Assembly: GCA_030068145.1 (NCBI GenBank)
Contig: JAPJBO010000666.1
Span: 62,001-126,000, forward strand
From: Diplonema papillatum
Lineage: Eukaryota > Euglenozoa > Diplonemea > Diplonemida > Diplonemidae
Direction: 5' to 3'
DNA length: 64,000 bases
Part shown: positions 22,481-30,805 of the stretch, piece by piece
Numbering within the stretch: the first letter of the stretch is position 1
How the letters are laid out: the number at the start of each line of letters is the position of its first letter
Position numbers and translations under genes: made by a program
Notes under the pieces: generated by a model
What the model saw: the letters and a program-made list of their open reading frames with translations, nothing else
Told to the model about the DNA's origin: nothing
The model's database searches: none

Positions 22481-22905
22481 CCCCGCTTCTTCGTCTTGAT
22501 GATAGGGGTCTGATAAGACCACGATGAGAGAGTCGATGATTATGATGACCAGCCTGATACGCTGGCGGGAAAACAGGAAGCTCGGGCGACAGCGCCCTGC
22601 CGCCCTCGGTTCATTTTCCACCTCCTGCCGGAGTCGACAAAGGCTTGTAGTCGTCTCAAGCCCTTCCTTGCCGGCCCGCTGTCAACTCTGTTCCTAAACC
22701 CACCGACCTGCGGCCAGCCGGTGGGAGAGAACACCGGACCCTTCGACGCCACAACTAGGGTGAGCTGGAGCTCGCCGAGGACATCGGTGTCCAGCTTCAG
22801 CAGGCGGTCACACGCGGCCCCTAGTGTCACCGGACCCATCAAGCCAACCTCGGCACGACCATCCCAATACTGAGCGAGCGTCATGTCATCTTCCCCCCTT
22901 TGTCT
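22481..22905 (-). other. DIRS upstream region, possible gag remnant
   Basis: A minus frame (MTLAQYWDGRAEVGLMGPV..., 22884-22540) precedes the RT; position suggests a gag remnant but I recognise no domain. Confidence 0.3.
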
Positions 22906-22978
22906 CCCGTTTCAAGCTGAAGACGAGAGGTTGAAGGCCGTCTCCCGTTTTAAGCTGAAGACGAGAGGTTGAAGGCCG
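22905..22978 (+). repeat. Short tandem duplication
   Basis: TCTCCCGTTT-AAGCTGAAGACGAGAGGTTGAAGGCCG occurs twice in a row with one base different. Confidence 0.75.
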
Positions 22979-23043
22979 TCCCGGCGCCCAGATAAAACAA
23001 GTACACACGTCCGCGACGGGCGCCCACCCGCCTGACCAATCTG

Positions 23044-23090
23044 ACGCGTCCGCGATCGGGCGCATGCCATGCGCCCGATCGCGGACGCGT
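23044..23090. repeat. Perfect 47-bp palindrome
   Basis: Two 23-bp arms starting ACGCGTCCGCGATCGG are exact reverse complements around a single C at 23067. It lies between the RT region and the 85-bp tandem array, close to the element's 5' side. Confidence 0.9.
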
Positions 23091-23096
23091 CTCCCG

Positions 23097-24680
23097 GACA
23101 CATCTCAAACCAAGCGAGCTGCACGCCGTGCACGTGGCACGGCGGATGGTAGCCGAAGCGAGCTGCACGTCATCGAGGTCAGACGGACCTCAACCAAGCG
23201 AGCTGCACGCCGTGCACATGACACGGCGGATCGCAGCCAAAGCGAGCTGCACGTCATCGAGGCCAGACGGATCTCAAACCAAGCGAGCTGCACGCCGTGC
23301 ACGTGGCACGGCGGATCTCAGCCAAAGCGAGCTGCACGTCATCGAGGCCAGACGGATCTCAAACCAAGCGAGCTGCACGCCATGCACGTGGCACGGCGGA
23401 TCTCAGCCAAAGCGAGCTGCACGTCATCGAGGCCAGACGGATCTCAAACCAAGCGAGCTGCACGCCGTGCACGTGGCACGGCGGATCTCAGCCAAAGCGA
23501 GCTGCACGTCATCGAGGCCAGACGGATCTCAAACCAAGCGAGCTGCACGCCGTGCACATGGCACGGCGGATCTCAGCCAAAGCGAGCTGCACGTCATCGA
23601 GGCCAGACGGATCTCAAACCAAGCGAGCTGCACGCCGTGCACATGGCACGGCGGATCTCAGCCAAAGCGAGCTGCACGTCATCGAGGCCAGACGGATCTC
23701 AAACCAAGCGAGCTGCACGCCGTGCACAGGCACGGCGGATCTCAGCCAAAGCGAGCTGCACGTCATCGAGGCCAGACGGATCTCAAACCAAGCGAGCTGC
23801 ACGCCGTGCACATGGCACGGCGGATCTCAGCCAAAGCGAGCTGCACGTCATCGAGGCCAGACGGATCTCAAACCAAGCGAGCTGCACGCCGTGCACGTGG
23901 CACGGCGGATCTCAGCCAAAGCGAGCTGCACGTCATCGAGGCCAGACGGATCTCAAACCAAGCGAGCTGCACGCCATGTGCACGTGGCACGGCGGATCTC
24001 AGCCAAAGCGAGCTGCACGTCATCGAGGCCAGACGGATCTCAAACCAAGCGAGCTGCACGCCGTGCACAGGGCACGGCGGATCTCAGCCAAAGCGAGCTG
24101 CACGTCATCGAGGCCAGACGGATCTCAAACCAAGCGAGCTGCACGCCGTGCACGTGGCACGGCGGATCTCAGCCAAAGCGAGCTGCACGTCATCGAGGCC
24201 AGACGGATCTCAAACCAAGCGAGCTGCACGCCATGCACGTGGCACGGCGGATCTCAGCCAAGCGAGCTGCACGTCATCGAGGCCAGACGGATCTCAAACC
24301 AAGCGAGCTGCACGCCGTGCACGTGGCACGGCGGATCTCAGCCAAAGCGAGCTGCACGTCATCGAGGCCAGACGGATCTCAAACCAAGCGAGCTGCACGC
24401 CGTGCACGGGCACGGCGGATCTCAGCCAAAGCGAGCTGCACGTCATCGAGGCCAGACGGATCTCAAACCAAGCGAGCTGCACGCCATGCACGTGGCACGG
24501 CGGATCTCAGCCAAAGCGAGCTGCACGTCATCGAGGCCAGACGGATCTCAAACCAAGCGAGCTGCACGCCGTGCACGTGGCACGGCGAATCTCAGCCAAA
24601 GCGAGCTGCACGTCAGCGACCAGGCGGACCCCAACCAGGCGAGCTGCCGCCGAGCGCGGCGGACCTCAGCCAAGCGAGTC
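23097..24680 (+). repeat. 85-bp tandem repeat array, about 18 copies
   Basis: Each unit is two related ~42-bp halves sharing AGCGAGCTGCACG and CGGATCTCA. Copies are nearly identical apart from small indels (GTGGCACG, AGGCACG, GGGCACG variants) and decay at the edges. Because 85 is one more than a multiple of three and the unit lacks plus-strand stops, all three plus frames are open for over 500 codons. I read it as non-coding satellite inside the DIRS element. Confidence 0.9.
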
Positions 24681-24930
24681 TCGTCATGATAAGGCGCTGG
24701 CCAGGCACCACACGAATATCCACGGCTTGCACGTCAAGTACTGGACAGGACGGATCTCAGCTGGAACAGCTGCACCGTCGATCGGCGTGCGACGACCCCC
24801 CCTCAGGTGGGCCGCGCCTCGCACCTCAGGCATCAGCCTGGCATGCCCCCCCTGCATGCTTTGCTACACGGGTATTCAGTCCCGGCGAGCAGTGGCAGGG
24901 CGCTCTCCAGCCAAACGAGTTGAACAGAAA

Positions 24931-25005
24931 CAAATGACTGATCCGGTTTGGTGGAGATCCGCGCTCCTGCCGGGGCTTTGCTCGGGATTAGCTGAATTAA
25001 ACACC
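24931..25005 (+). repeat. DIRS split direct repeat B, terminal copy
   Basis: Matches 20182-20253 without difference; diverges after ATTAAACACC, which marks the element's 5' end on the minus strand. Confidence 0.8.
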
Positions 25006-25085
25006 CATTTTTTTGACACACCGGGTTTTCCCGGTGTCTGACACCGGGACACCGGGTTTTTAAAGTCCCCTGTTGTACTTTGAGG

Positions 25086-25447
25086 CAGGGGACTTTAGCT
25101 CTTTGTCTGACCGAGCAAAAAAGCCAGTTTCAGCAAAACCCCCGGTTTTGGGGCTCTGTGCGGTGCCTGTGGGTGCCTGGGATCGTCGCCCGACGCACGC
25201 AAACAAGGGGTAGTGAGATGTTAGCTTGCCGTGGTGGTGTGCACGTCTATCAAACTACGGAGATGGCAAGTGGAAAGCTTCGAATTGCAGTGACACACCG
25301 TGACGCGCCATGTAACTGCAGTACTGTACAGTACAGGGGGCCACTTCAAGAAATCATAATTGATAAATTATTTCTATTTCTTTGAAACCCCGAAACCTGA
25401 AAACCCCGGTTTCTGAAACCGGGAAACCGGGTTTCCAAAGTCCCCTG
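25086..25447. mobile_element. hAT-like MITE, 362 bp, intact target duplication
   Basis: Terminal inverted repeats CAGGGGACTTT (25086) and AAAGTCCCCTG (ending 25447) are flanked on both sides by the identical 8-mer CTTTGAGG (25078-25085 and 25448-25455). CAG-starting ends with an 8-bp duplication are the hAT hallmark. Inside, the right arm has CCGGGTTTC/GAAACCGG hairpins like the neighbouring larger element. No coding capacity. Confidence 0.85.
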
Positions 25448-25976
25448 CTTTGAGGTCATGTTCAAACTCAACAAAATCCTACACCTGTGATACTCATATT
25501 CCTCCAAAACTTCTCGATTGCTCGGTGAAAAAACGAAACACACGAGCGTTTACGACTTTTGTTTGTGTAATACTCTCTTCCTCGCCCGTCTCGCTGCTCC
25601 AAGCGAGGGGTAAAATTACGGTGTGTTCTCGGGAGCGACGGGGTATTACATGGATCCACAAAGATCTTTGCATTTTTTCACATGTTTTTCAAAATTAACT
25701 ACTTCTTTTTTACATCTTTGTGTAAAAAAGAAAAAAGAAAGATCTTCAAATTTTGTAAAAAATAGTGACTGTGCGTTGTCCTTGTGAGTAGGGGTGTGTG
25801 GTCCTTTTTGAGGTGAATTGCGCCTGTCGTTGCCTCTCCCTTAAGGTTGCAGCCCAAGGAAACCAGCTGTGAGACAAAACTCGGCGCCAGTCTCGTCGGA
25901 TCTTGAACTCAAGCAGCCAAGTTTGCTTGAATTGGTGAAAAGCGAGCGCTCTGAGGGCGGGGGGTAAAGACTTTAC

Positions 25977-26756
25977 CTGGGTTGTTTCCACGTCGGCTTG
26001 CTCATAGACGATGAGGGACACGTTCTCAACGCCGGTGGCAAGGTCATTCAGCGAGTTCGATACGTCACCTCGCTCAAAAGCAGCTTCGTGCTCGCTTGCT
26101 TTGAAGAATGCACGCCCCAAATCGGACATCACGGCAGTGTTTTCTTTCTTCCGCTTCACCACCTTCTCGAACTGGTCCCTAAGCGACAAAAAGTACGACT
26201 GGAACTGCGCGGCGTACTCAAAGGTCTCGTCCCACTCGCGCTGCTCGCGGTCGCAGTCGGTTGCCTTCTTTTTCATGAGCTCTGCTTGGATTTTCTGGGA
26301 TAGGCCCATATCTATCGGATCCTTGCGTAGGGTGCCTTCGGCGGTGCGCCGCTTGAAATCCGGCTCGCTGAGCTCGAGGAATTCACGCAGGATGTCGGAC
26401 TTTTGCAATTGCTCGTGTGCGCCAACGCGGACCAAGAACTTGCGCATCGCCCGCATCCTGTATTCGACGAGCGGCGTCGGCTCTGCGCCTCCAGTGACTT
26501 TCTCAACGGTCCCGGCGATTGTCTTTTCGGGAACAGGAGGTACGATCACCCCCGGGTACTCAGCCACAAGTTGATCCCTGAGCCAGACAAAGTCGTTGTA
26601 CCTTCGCAGCACTGTGATGTCTTTCTGCCTGTAAGACGGAAAGGTCGTCTTGGTCCTCACATGGTACGTCCAGAACGGCGCCATTCCGGTTGTCCTTTTT
26701 GGCTCTGACACCATGAAGTCGAATCGCTGCCCCGGTGGAATCTCATCGTCGGCCAT
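25977..26756 (-). CDS. Sorting nexin (SNX1/2/Vps5-like), exon 1: PX domain and BAR N-terminal half
   Basis: Starts at ATG (MADDEIPPGQRFDFMVSEPK) and encodes 260 residues up to VETTQ, ending at CAG|GTAAAG. Residues ~10-135 form a PX domain with the phosphoinositide-binding arginine in ITVLRRYNDFVWLRDQL, the proline loop VIVPPVPEKT and a basic helix YRMRAMRKFL. From ~175 on a BAR domain begins (FEYAAQFQSYFLSLRDQFEK; LGRAFFKASEHEAAFERG). Such nexins bind PI3P on endosomes and tubulate membrane for retromer recycling. The protein lacks the long N-terminal extension of animal SNX1/2. Exon 2 is at 17558-17932. Confidence 0.88.
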
Positions 26757-27845
26757 TTTTTGCTGCCTTCCTCCTTTTCTTTTTCGGAAGGGGGGTGAGG
26801 GCTACGAACAAACTATCAGTAGCACTAGCAGTAATGCTCGAACTGAGCGGCCTATCTCGGTCGCGAACGGTTAAAGTTTGCCTGATAGCTGGCGCTCTGG
26901 CAGCCGCAGCAACACCGGCGCCAGCCGGAGTGCACATAGGTGACTCCCTGCATCAGGCGCAGGTTGATTCGAAAGCTCGCTGGAGGATGTGGCGCTGCAC
27001 ACCGTCAGTCTCGAAACAGTTGGCCCCCAAACTTTTGAAAGAAAAGAAAAGGTCTTTCCAGCGAATCACCACTCTCTGCAGGAAATTCCTTTTTAAACGA
27101 GGTGGCTACCCTCCTGACCTGGTTGCTGCGGTCTGTCGGGAGCTTTCTATCTGGGCGTGTGAAGCTCCAGGTTCGTGAGGGACGGTCGGACCCGCACGGA
27201 AGAAGCTGGCAGACATCCGCTACATGAAAAAGTGTTCTCCCACCGAACGAAACAAAAAAGGTGGATGTGCTCGTGGCAACATAGGATAGCAACGTTTCTT
27301 TTCCTTTTGCAAAAGGCACAGAAGGATAACCCGAATGCGGACCGAGAAAGAAGAAGACGCGGCGGGTGGCCACCTGCACGGTGGAGCGGTCAATGGTTTG
27401 CACATACCCTTTTCGCATGAGCACTTCCTGCCGGCAGACTGTCTCAGACTAGCGACAAACCTCCTCTCCACCTCACAATGAAGATGCACTGCAAACGGCT
27501 GGTTGCAGTCAGTCAGTTGCATCAAAACATTGAACGCGTGGAGGTGGGGGTTGCCATGGTCCTTCTTTTTTCGACCGCTAAAAGTTGCTCAGCAGTTGCT
27601 TGCGGCAAAATGCTGACCAAGTTGCAGTCCCGCCATGACTGGTGTCGTGGGGAGTGGGGGGCAGGGAGGGCAAGGTCCGGTAGTGCTACAGAGCAACAGG
27701 CATCGTTTCTTCGTCCATGAGCGAGAGGAACGGCACCCCTCGAAGGACTACTGAATCGAAGCAAATGGCGAATGAACCCGCCAAAAAACCTGTGTTTGCA
27801 AACCGCGATGTGTGAAGGCGGACGAGCACCAACCATCAGAAGACA

Positions 27846-28030
27846 ATCTTGGAACCTCAAGATGCCTTATCACCGAGAACGTGAGGCAGCGAACCCCACT
27901 TTTGTGGAAACAAAAAGCCACACGAAGCCCGAGCAGGAGTGCGGCAGCACGAGAACGAAGGGAAAAAGCCGAAAGCACGACTCCAAGCGAAAGCCAAGAG
28001 GTGGAACGAATACAGATCATGCATCCGGGT
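27846..28030 (+). repeat. Diverged duplication, copy 1
   Basis: Aligns with 28735-28925 through TTATCACCGAGAA/TTCATCACCGAGAA, GAGTGCGGCAGC, GCCGAAAGCA and AAGCCAAGA blocks in the same order. Confidence 0.6.
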
Positions 28031-28734
28031 GTTTCAATCCGGTTGACTTTCGGCACATATGATTTGCTACTCGTTGCCGCGGCAAACACTCTTGAGCTGT
28101 GCGAACGCGGAATCCCTTCGGTGAGAAAAGATATCATCGCCAGAAACCTCCCCTGAGAATACTGCACAGTTTCTCGCCGCGATCTCTGCAGCTTGCCTAC
28201 CATAACGAAAAAGAAGGGCAAAAAAAAGAAGACTAAAATAGGGCGCTAGAAAAGAGGCTATTCTCATGCAAAACAGGGGGAGGGGGGGGTGCAAGAATGC
28301 GCTTGGAATGGTATGTGCTCGACACCGTGTCCTGTCTGCATCATCAGCGCGGATCCCTTGTGCCTGCATACAGGACGGCAATGTGAGAGAGGTTTGTCAG
28401 GCAGGGGGAGGCGGGGGCGCATGAATTGTTTTCCCTTCGTCGCGTCGGGTACGTATCATAAAATGTAATTTGTTGCAATAGTGTGTTTGTCAGGCCTTCG
28501 ACTACCCTGAGCAACGCACTGTAACAAATAATAGCTCGTTTACATTAAAAGCGATAGGCGCTAGGGTGCCTAGTGAAGAAACGGTTTGCATGCATTCCGT
28601 ATCAAAATATCGGATCATCTGTTCGGTGCCGATGCTCCAATGATACGGGACGAAGGACACTGAGACGCCGTGGAAAATGGGCCGATTACAAAAGCTGGCT
28701 GCTTTCTTTTCGATCCCATCATGTCAAAGAACAA

Positions 28735-28925
28735 CCTCAAATATGTTCATCACCGAGAAAGCGAGGCAAGGAACCTTATCTTGATGGAAACGAACAGCTC
28801 TCGAAAAGGCCACGAGGCCCGTGCAGGAGTGCGGCAGCGCGAGACGAATGGGAAAACGCCGAAAGCATGACGCAAGCAAAAAAAAGCCAAGAAGCGGAAT
28901 GGATGCAGACATCTGCATTCAAATC
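28735..28925 (+). repeat. Diverged duplication, copy 2
   Basis: Second copy of the 27846-28030 block, about 0.9 kb away in the same orientation, with indels. Confidence 0.6.
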
Positions 28926-30418
28926 TACTCATCCGCTCAGCCGCAAGGACAGCGACGACAAGCGAGGACAAGCAGGTTCTCGCATCGCATTCTCGGTGCT
29001 GAAAACTTTGGGTGCCGCCGTTATGCCCTCGGTATGGATAAAATGGAGCGACTATTCATAAATGGCGCAAAGCCTTTTTTTAAGGATAGTTTACTCCCAA
29101 TTGCCGGTGTGCTGCTTGAGTTCGAGCAGATTTGAGTGCCAAGGAGAAATTTCTTTCCAATCCCTCAACCCTCCATTCAAAAAGACGCTGCTGTTTTCTA
29201 GAGCGGTCCGGTAACAGCAAGTCCTGCGCCAGTCTGTTGGCACTGTTTTGCGCCAAGACGGATTTCTCTTGCGGGAACAGCCTGCGATCGTGATCCCTGG
29301 ATGTAACATCACGATTTCGCCTGATCCAGCCTCGGGAGCGGGGCCGGCCAGCAGTGCCGCTTTTCTGCGAATTGGTTGGGGTTTGATGAGTTTGAAGAGA
29401 GGCACGCTGCTATTTTGTGCGGTCGAACGAGGTACGTCGTTTTTCTTTCATTTTGCTTGCGAATCAGCAGAGCTGTGAAAGCCGCCGCGATGTTCTTGGT
29501 TACATGTGTGGAGTTCTTTTTTGACACAGCATAGACGGGGAGCGCGAATGCCTGTCTTCCCCTTCTTCGAATGTCCGCCCTCCCCCCACCATAAATTATT
29601 ATGTTCAGTACTTACCGACTGGAGAGGCGGGGGATATCTTAGATTGGTAGCTAACTTTTGATGCTCCACCCGTCAGAGGAAGGTCCTGCTCTGTCGCTGG
29701 TGACCTCAAAACAGAGATAGAGAGAGAGCACAGAGACCATCTTTTCGGGAAGGTTCCGGTCGCCTCGCTGCAGGTAGCAGATTAACCACATCGAAAGCTA
29801 CATTGGAATCGTATCGCATTCTCTACGCGTATGAGCATAGTTGGTCGGTAAGGTTGAGGGTCATGCCTTCATTCTGGCAGCCCAGTAGTCAGCATGTGCA
29901 CCAATTGTTCTCATTTAAAGGCGTGTGAGTGGCAGGGATTCGTGAATTCAAGACTTCAAGGAATACGCGTACACCGGAGTGGATCACCGGAGATCGACCT
30001 GCTAACCCAGTACCATGAAAGCGGAAGAAGCGAAGAAGGCATATACAGAGCACTGGGATCTTTCTCTGGTGTGGCTCACGCTTCGTACTCGAAATACCTA
30101 GGAGTGCTAGCATGAGTATCATTGGCCCAAAACGCTCTCATCATTTTTTCTGGCCTCACAACTTAGTCGTATCCTCCTGGTTGCGGATGTGTTCAGTCGA
30201 CCAGTCACTGCAGAACAGGTTAAGGAGAATGAACTATTTGCTACGTGTTTGAGTTTGGTGAGCGGGTATGTAAAGAAACCAAAGGGTGCGTGTTTGAGTC
30301 ACTGATCCATTACAAACCCACTCGGTCTATCGGTTGGAAACAATACAAGAGAGTAACGGAGACTGCTCGTCGTGCGGTCAAATGATTGCGCGGGAAGTCT
30401 CACAAGATGGAGAAATGT

Positions 30419-30805
30419 TTAACCCTCGACCCTCATAACAAGCACTGGGATATTTTGAGTGTATGAACGCGGATTTGCATGCACTTTCTTGACATGCATC
30501 TCGCCATTCGCCTGGTTGCAGGTGCTGCATTGCTCCGAAGAAGTGAACCCTCTGGTACTCGGGATGTAGGGACCATCCTCGGGGCTGAAGTCGGAGTAAA
30601 AGTTGTCGAAGTGCCAAATCAGCCGGTGACAACGAACACAGGTTGCAGGCCTTACGCTTGTTACTCTTTTGGAAACCCGCCCCCCCATAATCTTGACTAT
30701 CTCATCTCGCGACCGACGTTTGTGCGTTGGAGTGATAGACCGTCGCCCCGCCGCTTTCTGCGCAACACGGCCACGAGGCTGCAATCCTGTTCCAGTGGGA
30801 GTCAT
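30419..30805 (-). CDS. Small CxxC...CxxC protein, hypothetical
   Basis: A frame of 128 residues from ATG at 30805 (MTPTGTGLQPRGRVAQKAAG) to a stop. The first 45 residues are basic. The second half holds two Cys pairs (TCVRCHRLIWHFDNFYSDF and SSEQCSTCNQANGEMH), spaced to bind one zinc in a ribbon-like fold. It could be a complete small protein or the last exon of a longer gene; the sequence near 30.85 kb shows no clear acceptor. No family recognised. Confidence 0.45.
   Translation of the reverse strand: MTPTGTGLQPRGRVAQKAAGRRSITPTHKRRSRDEIVKIMGGRVSKRVTSVRPATCVRCHRLIWHFDNFYSDFSPEDGPYIPSTRGFTSSEQCSTCNQANGEMHVKKVHANPRSYTQNIPVLVMRVEG

Larger units (their letters stand above)
18540..25005 (-). mobile_element. 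DIRS-type tyrosine-recombinase retrotransposon, decayed
   Basis: On the minus strand the order is tandem repeats, RT, RNase H, tyrosine recombinase, the DIRS order, with no integrase or protease. Frames are broken by several shifts, so this copy looks inactive. Two direct-repeat pairs mark the ends and an internal junction: a ~66-bp repeat at 18636 and 20536, and a ~72-bp repeat at 20182 and 24931. Exact ends are not determined. Its closest described relatives would be DIRS/PAT-like elements. Confidence 0.72.
18054..25072. mobile_element. hAT-like element split by a DIRS retrotransposon
   Basis: The left end reads CAGGGGTCTTTAAAA (from 18054) and the right end is its inverse, CAGGGGACTTTAAAA on the minus strand ending at 25072; both are followed inward by AACCCGGTGTC motifs. 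TTGTACTT flanks the right end directly (25073-25080) and the left end six bases away (18040-18047), so the target duplication is likely but displaced. The CAGGGG ends and an 8-bp duplication fit the hAT superfamily. No transposase is seen, so the shell was probably a MITE before the DIRS element landed in it. Confidence 0.6.
17933..25976 (-). other. 8.0 kb sorting-nexin intron filled with transposons
   Basis: Bounded by CAG|GTAAAG at 25976 and ACGCAG| at 17933, both phase 0. Almost all of it is mobile DNA: a hAT-like element 18054-25072 split by a DIRS-type retrotransposon, then a second hAT-like MITE 25086-25447. Confidence 0.75.
26757..30418. other. Intergenic, repeat-rich, no firm gene
   Basis: Contains a diverged direct duplication (27846-28030 and 28735-28925) and a shared block ending in ACCCTGAGCAACGCACT at about 28484-28525 that recurs at about 30968-31022. 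A minus frame at 29091-29405 (EAGSGEIVMLHPGITIAGCS) is the only coding-like stretch and is too weak to call. Confidence 0.4.

Noticed and set aside
23097..24680. CRISPR array
   Set aside because: The repeat units are contiguous with no unique spacers, and the window is eukaryotic.
23064..25041. Three very long overlapping plus-strand frames
   Set aside because: They all translate one 85-bp tandem repeat, exist in every plus frame at once and show no protein-like composition.
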